Shown here piece after piece: positions 9,383 through 18,803 of a DNA stretch of 64,000 bases (within the stretch, counting starts at the first letter, position 1; each line of letters starts with the position of its first letter). The DNA comes from an uncultured Lachnospiraceae bacterium. Lineage in GTDB: Bacteria > Bacillota > Clostridia > Lachnospirales > Lachnospiraceae. The stretch spans positions 1 to 64,000 of the forward strand of contig CANQDW010000002.1 in assembly GCA_947593975.1 (NCBI GenBank). The letters run 5' to 3'. The notes under the pieces are model-generated. The model worked only from the letters and a program-made list of their open reading frames with translations. It did no database searches and was not told the DNA's origin. Made by a program: the position numbers and the translations under genes.

Positions 9383-11041
9383 ATGAAAAGGAGTTTTATG
9401 ATCTTTGTTGCAGCGGCTCTTTTGATAACGGGGCTGCCTGCGCAGGGTGCGGATGCATCGTCCAAACCGAAGCTCAGCAAAAGCAAAATAAAGCTTAAGG
9501 TGGGAAAAAGCGCAAAACTTAAAGCTTCCGGCGTAAAAAAAGTAAAGTGGAGCACAAGTAAGAAAAAGATAGTCGCGCTTGCCGCAAAGAAGAGCAGATC
9601 GGTCAAGCTTACCGCAAAAAAGGAAGGTACTGCAGTAATAACGGCAAAGTATACCGCGTCGGGAAAGAGTAAGAAGCTTAAATGTAAAGTTACCGTAAGC
9701 GGTGAGAATGAAACCGGGATAAATAATGCAGCGGATACGACGAACAAGCCTGATGTTACGCAGACCCCGCCTGCGGCAACGGATGCGGGCACGCCGACTC
9801 CGGTACCTACACCGGTCCCTACGGCGTCAGTTGTATCAGAATCCGGCAAATGGGGATATATACCGGTTGACGACGACAGCCTGTTAAAGGAATATGGAAA
9901 TATATTCGGCAATGTCGGCACATGCCTTACATACAGCGGAGTAGGCGGCAAAAACGAACTTCAGGATAAGGAAACAATGGATTTTGTTCGTAAGAACTAC
10001 AATAGCTTTACGCTTGAAAACGAGATGAAGCCGTCTTATCTTCTTGCGGATTCAGAAGCAAGTTTCTTTAATCCGCCGTTTAATAAGCTTATGACGGTAA
10101 GCGAGGCGCAGGAAAAAGGATATGTGATACCGCAGGGATATAATGAGACCTGGGTTCCGTCCATTAATTATGAGCGTCTTGATACCATACTTAAAGTATC
10201 GGCTGAAAACGGAATAAGGATGCGCGCGCATACGCTAATATGGCACAGCCAGACCCCGACTGAGTTCTTCAGGAAGAATTACAGGACTGACGGTGAATTT
10301 GTAACTCCTGAAATAATGGATCAGAGAGTGATATATTTTGTTACCAATGTTGTTAAGCATGTATGCGAAAGCCAGTATAAGGACGTTGTATATACGTGGG
10401 ACATAACTAATGAATATTTTCATCAGCTGTCCGATAATTCAGCCAGAAACTGGTCTAACGTATATGACATTATAAGCGGCTCAAATACGCTTTCAACTAA
10501 GCCTTCATTTGTAAAACTGGCATTTAAAACGGCGTATGATGTCCTTGCGCAGTACGGACTTCAGGATACGGTGCCGCTTTTCTATAATGATTACAATACA
10601 AGCCAGGTAGCGGATGAGATCATAGAGATGATCAATTATATAAATTCAACCGACGCTCTTAATCCGGAAGGCAAAAAGATATGCGCCGGAGTCGGTATGC
10701 AGAGCCATCTTGACCTCAAATGGCCGACGGTTGATGAACAGCTGGCAACAGTACAGAAGTTTTTGGATGCAGGTTTTGAAGTACAGATTACGGAACTTGA
10801 CGTAATCAATAACCTTAATTCATCGGAAGAAGCGCAGTGCGACTACTGGTATGATTTTATGAAAGGCCTTGTGGATAAAAGAAAGAACGGCGCAAAGATC
10901 ACAGGCGTGACTTTCTGGGGGCTTTCTGATTCGGTATCATGGAGATTCGGGCAGAAGGCGCTGCTTTACGGAGAAGGTATAAAAGATCCTAAGAAAGCGC
11001 TGTATGCGGTATATGCGGCAGCGCAGTCGATATGGCAGTAA
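9383..11041 (+). CDS. Secreted endo-1,4-beta-xylanase, GH10, with N-terminal Lys-rich BIG2-like domain and Pro/Thr linker
   Basis: Signal peptide; LTLENEMKP-like (FTLENEMKP), MRAHTLIWHSQTP, YTWDITNEYFH, VQITELDV, VTFWGLSDSVSW motifs of GH10. Confidence 0.92.
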   Translation: MKRSFMIFVAAALLITGLPAQGADASSKPKLSKSKIKLKVGKSAKLKASGVKKVKWSTSKKKIVALAAKKSRSVKLTAKKEGTAVITAKYTASGKSKKLKCKVTVSGENETGINNAADTTNKPDVTQTPPAATDAGTPTPVPTPVPTASVVSESGKWGYIPVDDDSLLKEYGNIFGNVGTCLTYSGVGGKNELQDKETMDFVRKNYNSFTLENEMKPSYLLADSEASFFNPPFNKLMTVSEAQEKGYVIPQGYNETWVPSINYERLDTILKVSAENGIRMRAHTLIWHSQTPTEFFRKNYRTDGEFVTPEIMDQRVIYFVTNVVKHVCESQYKDVVYTWDITNEYFHQLSDNSARNWSNVYDIISGSNTLSTKPSFVKLAFKTAYDVLAQYGLQDTVPLFYNDYNTSQVADEIIEMINYINSTDALNPEGKKICAGVGMQSHLDLKWPTVDEQLATVQKFLDAGFEVQITELDVINNLNSSEEAQCDYWYDFMKGLVDKRKNGAKITGVTFWGLSDSVSWRFGQKALLYGEGIKDPKKALYAVYAAAQSIWQ

Positions 11042-11058
11042 ACCTTGATAGTATAAAG

Positions 11059-11100
11059 AAAATAAGTGTACCGCATCCATGGATGCGGTACACTTATTTT
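11059..11100. terminator. Bidirectional terminator between xylanase (+) and tRNA-Thr (-)
   Basis: 42-bp perfect palindrome AAAATAAGTGTACCGCATCCATGGATGCGGTACACTTATTTT. Confidence 0.85.
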
Positions 11101-11102
11101 TA

Positions 11103-11175
11103 AGCTCTCGGGCAGACTTGAACTGCTGACCTCCCGCTTACCAAGCGGACGCTCTACCGGCTGAGCTACGAGAGC
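11103..11175 (-). tRNA. tRNA-Thr (anticodon GGT)
   Basis: Reverse complement folds as GCTCTCG / GCTC..GAGC D-arm / TCCGC TTGGTAA GCGGG anticodon arm / AGCAG TTCAAGT CTGCC T-arm / CGAGAGC; no encoded CCA. Confidence 0.92.
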
Positions 11176-11810
11176 ATATTTTTATTGAGCCATTTGGTAA
11201 GTTTGTTTCGTATACGCTGCAGCGCATTATCGATCGACTTCGGGGAACGGTTAAGCCGCTTTCCGATCTGCTTATAATCCATTCCGGTGACGTACAGATT
11301 ATATACGGATTTCTCTAACGGGCTAAGCAGTTTCCCAAGTCCGTATTCTATCATAGATACATTCTCTTTGTCAATAATAAAATCTTCCGGATTGGATACT
11401 CCGGATGCTTCCATTGTATCAATGAGCGCGGAACCGCCGGAATCACTCGATTCATCGGGCACAGGCGAATAAAAAGAAATATATTCGTTTAGAGGCTGGT
11501 TCTTCTGCCTGTTGGAAGCGTTTATGGCGTTGCACATCTGATGATAAACAGTTGTTTTTGCAAAGCTGTAAAAAGAACCGGATTTATCGGTATCATACTC
11601 GCGTACGGCACGGTATAGCCCGATCATTCCCTCTTGGAGCAGATCTTCCTTATCGGCTCCGACTAAGAAAAGGGAACGCGCCTGATGAAGGACCAGGCCT
11701 TTATATTTCTCAAGGAAGAAATCAAGAGCCGTTTCGGAGTCAGGGGAATCTGAATGTATGATATCAAGTATCTCTTTATCATCCATAAGTTTTAATTCTT
11801 CGGACTTCAT
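11166..11810 (-). CDS. sigH: RNA polymerase sigma-70 family factor, SigH-like
   Basis: DLLQEGMIGLYRAVREYD (region 2), LSPLEKSVYNLYVTGMDYKQIGKRLNRSPKSIDNALQRIRNKL (region 4); neighbours rlmB-mrnC-cysS. Confidence 0.88.
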   Translation of the reverse strand: MKSEELKLMDDKEILDIIHSDSPDSETALDFFLEKYKGLVLHQARSLFLVGADKEDLLQEGMIGLYRAVREYDTDKSGSFYSFAKTTVYHQMCNAINASNRQKNQPLNEYISFYSPVPDESSDSGGSALIDTMEASGVSNPEDFIIDKENVSMIEYGLGKLLSPLEKSVYNLYVTGMDYKQIGKRLNRSPKSIDNALQRIRNKLTKWLNKNMLS

Positions 11811-12553
11811 AAGTTTATACTCCTTTGCCGTACGATCTCATAAGCAAGCACCCCGCATGCTACAGAGGCATTGAGCGAATCGATATTTCCCTTCATGGGG
11901 ATTGATGCGGTATAATCGCAGCTTTCTTTTACAAGCCTGCTTACGCCCTTTCCTTCATTGCCTATCACAAGTCCGATCGCTCCGGTCAGATTGAGGTTAT
12001 ACATATTTTCGCCGCCCGAATCCGCGCATACAAACCACAGCCCCTTTTCTTTAAGTTCTTGTATGGTCTTTGTTATATTCGTAACTTTGGCGACAGGGGT
12101 ATAATTTATGGCTCCCGCCGATGCTTTCGCAACTGAAGCCGTAAGACCGCATGCGCCGTGTCTTGGTATGATAATGCCGTGCGCTCCGCACAGATTGGCT
12201 GTACGTATTATCGCGCCCAGGTTATGCGGATCTTCTATGCCGTCAAGAAGGATAATAAAAGGGGGTTCGCCCGCGGCTTCGGCGGCGTCAAGGATATCCT
12301 GTACTTCGGCATATCCGTAAGCCGCCATATAAGCGATCACGCCTTGGTGCCTGCCGGTTTCGGACATCTGGTCAAGACGCGTGTTGTTAACATAATTTAT
12401 AAGGGTATTTTTCTTTTTTGCTTCTCTTATTATAGTCTGAATGGGACCGTCGTGGCAGTCCTTAAGAACAAATATCCGGTCAATTGTTTTGCCGGAGCGG
12501 AAGGCTTCAATCACGGGATTTCTGCCTTCGCACACAGATTCTTCGTATCGCAT
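11807..12553 (-). CDS. rlmB: 23S rRNA (guanosine-2'-O-)-methyltransferase, SpoU/TrmH family
   Basis: LDGIEDPHNLGAIIRTANLCGAHGIIIP, IGLVIGNEGKGVSRLV, IPMKGNIDSLNASVACGVLAYE. Confidence 0.93.
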   Translation of the reverse strand: MRYEESVCEGRNPVIEAFRSGKTIDRIFVLKDCHDGPIQTIIREAKKKNTLINYVNNTRLDQMSETGRHQGVIAYMAAYGYAEVQDILDAAEAAGEPPFIILLDGIEDPHNLGAIIRTANLCGAHGIIIPRHGACGLTASVAKASAGAINYTPVAKVTNITKTIQELKEKGLWFVCADSGGENMYNLNLTGAIGLVIGNEGKGVSRLVKESCDYTASIPMKGNIDSLNASVACGVLAYEIVRQRSINL

Positions 12554-12587
12554 GTTTCCCTCCGTAAATAATAATAAGGAATATCTG

Positions 12588-13031
12588 TCAGTACCGTACT
12601 TCGTAATCGGGAAGTACAGGAAGTATAAGTTCGTATATCCTGGACATCCTGCCTTTTAAATAAAGCCAGCCCAACAGCGCCTCAAGACCGGTCGCGATCC
12701 TGTAGTCGTTTATATTGGCATTTTTTGCAGTGGTATATGATTTGGCGTTGCGGCCGCGTTTGAATATATCCGTTTCCTCCGCGGTAAAAAGCGGGAGCAG
12801 TTTTTTTGCTATTTCTGCCTGGGTGCCTGCATTTACAAGCGACGACGCGGTATGATGAAGTTTCCTTACGGGCGCGTTCCCGCACTCTATCACGCGTGTG
12901 CGCACGATAAGGTCAAATATCGTATCGCCTATAAATGCCAGCGTAAGAGGCGACAGAGACGATGGGTCGTGGGTCTTTAAGGAGTATTCTTCGCATATGA
13001 GACCCGGGAGATTATTTATATCCTTTTCCAT
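12588..13031 (-). CDS. mrnC: Mini-ribonuclease 3
   Basis: LAFIGDTIFDLIVRTRVIE, RGRNAKSYTTAKNANINDYRIATGLEALLGWLYL; follows cysS. Confidence 0.9.
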   Translation of the reverse strand: MEKDINNLPGLICEEYSLKTHDPSSLSPLTLAFIGDTIFDLIVRTRVIECGNAPVRKLHHTASSLVNAGTQAEIAKKLLPLFTAEETDIFKRGRNAKSYTTAKNANINDYRIATGLEALLGWLYLKGRMSRIYELILPVLPDYEVRY

Positions 13032-14413
13032 CGTACGCCCTCTCTTGTGTCCTCTAACTGTATCCCTTTTTTGACCAGTTCGTCACGGATGCTGTCCGCG
13101 CGCGCAAAATCCTTGTTTTTTCTGGCTTCGTTACGTTCGTTTATAAGAGCTTCGATATCTTCGTCAGGCAGCAAGTTATCCTGCTCGCATATGATGCCGA
13201 GTATGCCGCACAGCAAAACGATCAGCTCTCTTGCAGCCGTTATGATCGACAGCGGCTTATCCGAATCAAGATATGAGTTGGCAAGACGTACGATCTCAAA
13301 TATTACCGATATCGCGTCTGCCGTATTAAAGTCATCTTCCATTGCGGCTTCAAAGTCGTTTTTGAAGGAATCAAGCTGCTTTTTGAAATCTTCATCCGCG
13401 GAAGAATACGGTACTTCTTTTGCGGAATTTTCAAGGTGCGAAAGATTAAATACCGCGGTGCGTATCCTTTCAAGGGAACTTTTTGCCGACTGCATAAGTT
13501 CATCGCTGAAATTGAGCGGGCTTCTGTAATGAGCGCCAAGCATAAAGAATCTCAGGACCTGAAGAGGATATTTTTCGGCAATGTCCTTTACGGTAAAAAA
13601 GTTTCCTGCTGATTTTGACATCTTGTGGTTATTGATATTTAAAAATGCATTGTGCATCCAGTAGTTGGAAAATGCAGTCCCGTTTGCCGCCTCGCTCTGC
13701 GCGATCTCGTTTTCGTGATGCGGGAAGATCAAATCTTCGCCGCCGGCATGTATATCTATCTGTTTGCCGAGATATTTATTGCTCATTACAGAGCACTCGA
13801 TATGCCATCCGGGCCTTCCGTCTCCCCATGGCGAAGTCCAGTAAGGCTCGCCTTCTTTTTTGGGCTTCCAGAGGACGAAATCCATAGCATCTTCTTTTTC
13901 ATCATCTACCGCGATACGCGCGCCCGCTTCAAGGTCGTCGATATTTTTGCCGGAAAGCTTGCCGTATCCCGCAAATTTTCTTGTGCGGTAAAATACGGTC
14001 CCGTTTTTTTCGTAAGCGTAGCCATTGTCGATAAGGGTCTGTATCATATCTATCATTCCGTCTATTTCTTCGGTAGCCTTAGGATGCGTAGTGGCGGGCA
14101 TTACGTTAAGCCCCGCCATATCTTCTTTGGCAGCTTTGGTATAACGCTCTGCGATCTCTGCCGCGGATACGCCTTCTTCGTTTGCTTTGGCGATGATCTT
14201 GTCGTCAACGTCGGTAAAGTTTGATACATAATTGACGTTGTAGCCCTTATATTCAAGATAACGGCGCACAGTGTCAAATACGATCATCGGGCGCGCGTTT
14301 CCTATGTGGATGTAGTTATATACCGTCGGTCCGCACACGTACATCCTTACTTTGCCTTCTTCAATCGGGATAAATTCTTCTTTGCGGTTGTTAAGCGTAT
14401 TAAATATTTTCAT
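13016..14413 (-). CDS. cysS: Cysteinyl-tRNA synthetase
   Basis: MYVCGPTVYNYIHIGNARPMIVFD, GWHIECSVM, IDIHAGGEDLIFPHHENEIAQSEA, HKMSKSAGNF. Confidence 0.96.
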   Translation of the reverse strand: MKIFNTLNNRKEEFIPIEEGKVRMYVCGPTVYNYIHIGNARPMIVFDTVRRYLEYKGYNVNYVSNFTDVDDKIIAKANEEGVSAAEIAERYTKAAKEDMAGLNVMPATTHPKATEEIDGMIDMIQTLIDNGYAYEKNGTVFYRTRKFAGYGKLSGKNIDDLEAGARIAVDDEKEDAMDFVLWKPKKEGEPYWTSPWGDGRPGWHIECSVMSNKYLGKQIDIHAGGEDLIFPHHENEIAQSEAANGTAFSNYWMHNAFLNINNHKMSKSAGNFFTVKDIAEKYPLQVLRFFMLGAHYRSPLNFSDELMQSAKSSLERIRTAVFNLSHLENSAKEVPYSSADEDFKKQLDSFKNDFEAAMEDDFNTADAISVIFEIVRLANSYLDSDKPLSIITAARELIVLLCGILGIICEQDNLLPDEDIEALINERNEARKNKDFARADSIRDELVKKGIQLEDTREGVRWKRI

Positions 14414-14443
14414 TTACATGCTCCTTTTTGATACAATCGATCG

Positions 14444-17359
14444 TCAGTTGTCAAATAATGCAAACAGGCTCCTCAGTCTTATTTTTACAGCGCCTGTGTT
14501 GGTAACTTCATCTATTTTTATCTGCGTATATATTTTCCCGGCAGATTCGATTATGGATCTTGTCTCGTCCGACGTAACGGCATCTACTCCGCAGCCGAAG
14601 GATACGAGCTGTACGAGGTTCATGTTGATATCTTTCTGTTCGGTAACGTATTTTGCGGCGGCATACAGCCTTGAATGATAAGTCCACTGGTTCAGTACGC
14701 CGGTGCGGAATTTCTTTTCCTTGCGGCTTACGCTGTCTTCGGTAAGCACCACTGCGCCCAGGTTGCATATGATGCGGCTGATCCCGTGGTTTACTTCGGG
14801 GTCAATGTGGTACGGGCGTCCCGCGAGCACTATGACGGGAAGGTTGTTTTTCCTTGCCGTTTCCATATATTCGTCAGCCTTGCGCTCAAGCGCCGCCATA
14901 TGCTCGTCATATTCTTTATATGCGGCGGCGGAAGCTTCCCTGACCTGCTTTAAGGAAAAATGATAACCGTAACTGCCGAGTATTTTCTGAAAATGTACGG
15001 GGAAATCTTTTTTCCTGTGTATGCCTACGAAGTCTTTAATAAAGGTTTTATCTTTCAGCGCTTTTACATTTGCGTTTATCACTACCGGATAATATGCGAC
15101 AACCGGACAGTTGTAATGGTTGTCTCCGAGTTTTTCATCTACATTATAGCTCATGCACGGATAAAATATCACGTCGCAGCCGGATTTTATGAGCGCGTCG
15201 ATATGTCCGTGCGCAAGTTTTGCCGGAAAACATATCGTATCTGACGGTATGGTCTGCTGTCCGTTTAAAAAAAGGCTTCTTGTAGATACCGGAGATACAA
15301 TAACATTAAATCCGAGATTTGTAAATAATGTATGCCAGAACGGAAGCAGCTCATACATGTTAAGCACCATTGGGATGCCTATAGTGGGACGGTCTTTTTG
15401 TATCTTTCCGCCGCGGTATTTCATAAGCAGTTCATTCTTATAATCATAAAGGTCGTAATGGACTTTTTTTACGGGAAGGTTAAGCGGTTTTTCGCATCTG
15501 TTGCCCGCAATGAACTTTCTGTTTCCGTCAAATGTATTTATCGTAAGCCTGCAGTGGTTATTGCAGCCGTTGCATACTACCGCCTTTACGTCGTGCGTAA
15601 ATTCGGAAAGTTCAGCTGCCGTAAGCACGCTGCTGCGGCCTTCTTTTTTCGAACGTTTCATGGCGTAAAGGGCGGCTCCGTATGCGCCCATTATACCGGA
15701 TATATGAGGCCTTATGACATTTTTTCCTATCTCCTGTTCAAAAGCGCGGAGCACCGCGTCGTTAAGGAATGTACCGCCCTGTACTACTATATTTTTTCCA
15801 AGGCTGTCGGGATTTGTGCAGCGGATTACCTTATAAAGCGCATTTTTAACGACGCTTATCGATAAGCCCGCAAGTATGTTGTTGATCGAAGTCCCGTCTT
15901 TTTGAGCCTGCTTTACCGAACTGTTCATAAAAACGGTGCAGCGTGAGCCCAGATCTACGGGCTTGTCGGCGGTTACGGACAGGGAAGTAAATTCCTCCAT
16001 GCTGTAGCCGAGCGCGCCCGCGAAGGTCTGCAGAAATGAACCGCAGCCGGAAGAACAGGCTTCATTTAAAAATATATTGTCAATTGCTCCGTTATGTATT
16101 TTAAAGCATTTGATATCCTGACCGCCGATGTCTATGATAAAGTCCACATCGGGACGGAATTTCTTTGCGGCGGTATAATGCGCGATAGTTTCTACGATGC
16201 CGTAATCAATCTTAAAAGCGTTTTTGATTATGTCTTCGCCATATCCGGTAACAGCCGAAGCCACAATATTGATATCGGGAAATTCCTTATACAGGTTTTC
16301 AAGGAATTCCTTTATATGCGGAACGGGATTGCCGCTGTTAGGCTGGTAGCTGGAATAAAAATAGTTGCCGTCTTCATCGCAAAGCACGGCTTTTATCGTG
16401 GTTGAGCCGGCGTCTATCCCAAGATACATTTTCTCTTTCGGGGCGGTTATTTCATGTATATTGTCGGAATCATGGCTGTGCCGCTCCTTAAATGCGTCAT
16501 ATTCATCTGCGGAAGCAAACAAAGGATTGCAGCTTACGTAGCCCGCGGTAACGGTATAATTTGCTATGCGCTCTGTTAGTTCCTTTAAGTTATAAACTGC
16601 GTTATCAGGCGATAACGCGGCGCCTATGGCAACGTAGTAAAGGGAATTTTCGGGGCATACGCCCTTTATCTTAAGAACGTCGTCAAAACTTTTCCTAAGC
16701 TCCGAAATAAACGTAAGGGGACCGCCAAGGTATACTATATTGCCTTTGATCTCGCGTCCCTGCGCAAGTCCGCCTATTGTCTGGTTTACAACGGCGTAAA
16801 GGATGCTTGCGGCTATATCGGGTATACGTCCGCCCTGGTTAATGAGCGGCTGTATATCGGTTTTTGCAAATACGCCGCATCTTGAAGCGATAGTGTATAT
16901 TTTTTCGTGTTTGGCGGCAAGGCTGTCAAGTTCGTCAATGGAAATGTCCATAAGAGACGCCATCTGGTCTATGAACGCGCCCGTTCCCCCGGCGCAGCTT
17001 CCGTTCATCCTTACTTCAAGGCCGTTAGACAAAAACAGTATCTTAGCGTCTTCGCCGCCGAGTTCTATTACCGTGTCGGTACCCGGAAGATATGTATTAA
17101 CTGCGGTTCTTGTAGCATAGACTTCCTGGGTAAACGTGATTCTCAGATCGTTTGCCATGCCCATTCCGGCAGAACCTGATATGACCAGCGACATCTCTTC
17201 GCCGGGAAATATTTCGGATATCTTATTAAGCAGAGACTTGGTCATCTCTATTATCTTTGACATATGCCTTTCATATGTCGAATACAATATATTGTTCTTT
17301 TCATCGAGCACAACGCATTTGATCGTCGTGCTTCCTACATCAAGACCTATCTTTTTCAC
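14444..17359 (-). CDS. BadF/BadG/BcrA/BcrD-type acyl-CoA dehydratase activase-related protein with two ASKHA domains and DUF2229-like C-terminus
   Basis: Two ATPase repeats (GLDVGSTTIKCVVLD / GIDAGSTTIKAVLCDEDG), SCAGGTGAFIDQMA and EACSSGCGSFLQTFA Cys motifs, GCNNHCRLTI. Confidence 0.85.
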   Translation of the reverse strand: MKKIGLDVGSTTIKCVVLDEKNNILYSTYERHMSKIIEMTKSLLNKISEIFPGEEMSLVISGSAGMGMANDLRITFTQEVYATRTAVNTYLPGTDTVIELGGEDAKILFLSNGLEVRMNGSCAGGTGAFIDQMASLMDISIDELDSLAAKHEKIYTIASRCGVFAKTDIQPLINQGGRIPDIAASILYAVVNQTIGGLAQGREIKGNIVYLGGPLTFISELRKSFDDVLKIKGVCPENSLYYVAIGAALSPDNAVYNLKELTERIANYTVTAGYVSCNPLFASADEYDAFKERHSHDSDNIHEITAPKEKMYLGIDAGSTTIKAVLCDEDGNYFYSSYQPNSGNPVPHIKEFLENLYKEFPDINIVASAVTGYGEDIIKNAFKIDYGIVETIAHYTAAKKFRPDVDFIIDIGGQDIKCFKIHNGAIDNIFLNEACSSGCGSFLQTFAGALGYSMEEFTSLSVTADKPVDLGSRCTVFMNSSVKQAQKDGTSINNILAGLSISVVKNALYKVIRCTNPDSLGKNIVVQGGTFLNDAVLRAFEQEIGKNVIRPHISGIMGAYGAALYAMKRSKKEGRSSVLTAAELSEFTHDVKAVVCNGCNNHCRLTINTFDGNRKFIAGNRCEKPLNLPVKKVHYDLYDYKNELLMKYRGGKIQKDRPTIGIPMVLNMYELLPFWHTLFTNLGFNVIVSPVSTRSLFLNGQQTIPSDTICFPAKLAHGHIDALIKSGCDVIFYPCMSYNVDEKLGDNHYNCPVVAYYPVVINANVKALKDKTFIKDFVGIHRKKDFPVHFQKILGSYGYHFSLKQVREASAAAYKEYDEHMAALERKADEYMETARKNNLPVIVLAGRPYHIDPEVNHGISRIICNLGAVVLTEDSVSRKEKKFRTGVLNQWTYHSRLYAAAKYVTEQKDINMNLVQLVSFGCGVDAVTSDETRSIIESAGKIYTQIKIDEVTNTGAVKIRLRSLFALFDN

Positions 17360-17383
17360 GATTAACTTCCTTTGCCGGTTATT

Positions 17384-18652
17384 TTAATTGTTATCAGTAA
17401 GCTGTTCGCGCGCAACCGAAAGCATAAGTTTGATCCTGTTTTCCTGGTTGACGGCCGTTGCCCCAGCATCATAATCTATAGGGCAAACATTGGAATAAGG
17501 ATACAGTTCCTTTAAGGTACGGATCACTCCTTTTCCGACTATATGGTTAGGCAGGCAGCCGAAAGGCTGCGCGCATATTATATTATTATAACCCTTTTCA
17601 ATAAGTTCCACCATTTCAGCCGGCAGAAGCCAGCCTTCGCCCATTTTGACGCCGCGGTCTATTACTTTATCCGCAAGCAGTTTGATCTCTTCAAAACTTG
17701 AAGGAGCGGTAAAGTCGTCATATCCGCTTAATGCGTCTATCATTAATGTCTCTATTTTGCGCGCCATTCTTTCAAGAAATCTCCCTGCAAAGAGTACGGC
17801 TTTTGTGCCGCCATACAGATTGTAGTCGATGATCCTGTTGCTGAATGTATACTGGACGAATCCAAGTACGCCGGGGACCATGACCTCGCAGTCCTGCGAG
17901 GCAAGAAAAGCTTCCAGGTTGTTATTGCCGAAAGGAGAGTACTTTACATATATTTCCCCGACTATCCCGACTTTTACTTTTTTGATATTATTTCTTGGTA
18001 TGTTATGAAAATCGGCGGCTATGTCGTCAAGGTTCTTTTTCATGCCGCGCGTGCCGAGGCCGCGGTTATGTTTGAACTGGTCTTTAAGTATGGCTACCCA
18101 TTTATCTACAACTTTGTCCGAGGCGCCCGCTTCTTTTTCGTAGGGTTTGACCTGGTTTTTAAGAAGCATGAGCATATCGCCGTAGACGACTGACATGATC
18201 CCTTTATATAACATCGGTATGGTAAGTTTAAAACCGCTGAACTTTTCCATGCCCGAAAAGCTTAAAGATATGACCGGTACATATTCCATTCCCATGTTTT
18301 TAAGGGCTTTCCTGAGCAGTTTGATATAATTGGAAGCGCGGCATCCGCCTCCGGTCTGAAATTGTATGAGCGCTACCTTGTGAGGGTCAAAATCGCCGCA
18401 GGTAAGCGCGTACAGCTGCTGCCCTATTGAACATATCGCAGGATAGCACATATCGTTATGTACATACTGCAGTCCTGTGTCTATGACCTTTTTCCCCTGA
18501 TAATGAAGAACTGTCAGATTATATCCGTAAAGATTAAAAACTTCTTTCAGAAGTTTCATATGCATTGGGAAAATGTCCGGCGCGAGAATCTGATATTCTT
18601 TTTTCATTTCTTTGGTAAAATCAACTTTTGTATATTTATCGCTGTTGTCCAT
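17384..18652 (-). CDS. 2-hydroxyacyl-CoA dehydratase-like protein, partner of the activase-related protein
   Basis: NDMCYPAICSIGQQLYAL, FQTGGGCRASNYIKLLRKAL, GYNNIICAQPFGCLPNHIVGKGVI; adjacent to the activase gene. Confidence 0.75.
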   Translation of the reverse strand: MDNSDKYTKVDFTKEMKKEYQILAPDIFPMHMKLLKEVFNLYGYNLTVLHYQGKKVIDTGLQYVHNDMCYPAICSIGQQLYALTCGDFDPHKVALIQFQTGGGCRASNYIKLLRKALKNMGMEYVPVISLSFSGMEKFSGFKLTIPMLYKGIMSVVYGDMLMLLKNQVKPYEKEAGASDKVVDKWVAILKDQFKHNRGLGTRGMKKNLDDIAADFHNIPRNNIKKVKVGIVGEIYVKYSPFGNNNLEAFLASQDCEVMVPGVLGFVQYTFSNRIIDYNLYGGTKAVLFAGRFLERMARKIETLMIDALSGYDDFTAPSSFEEIKLLADKVIDRGVKMGEGWLLPAEMVELIEKGYNNIICAQPFGCLPNHIVGKGVIRTLKELYPYSNVCPIDYDAGATAVNQENRIKLMLSVAREQLTDNN

Positions 18653-18803
18653 ATAGTACCCCTCATTTTACCCATTTGAATTAATTAAACAATACTTTTA
18701 ATTCAATTGTCAATATGTAAATAGTGTAAAAGACATAAGGTATTGTTATTTTTTCCCGCGCCTTGTATAATGTTCTACATATTACGGCAGGGAGGAAAAT
18801 ATA

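Noticed and set aside
9286-9951. 221-aa minus-strand ORF
   Set aside because: Antisense to the Lys-rich start of the xylanase; its Phe/Leu-rich composition is the complement of Lys codons.
14414-14443. T-box or other aaRS leader upstream of cysS
   Set aside because: Only 30 nt separates it from the upstream gene's end, with no specifier stem; trpS and aspS leaders are also too short.
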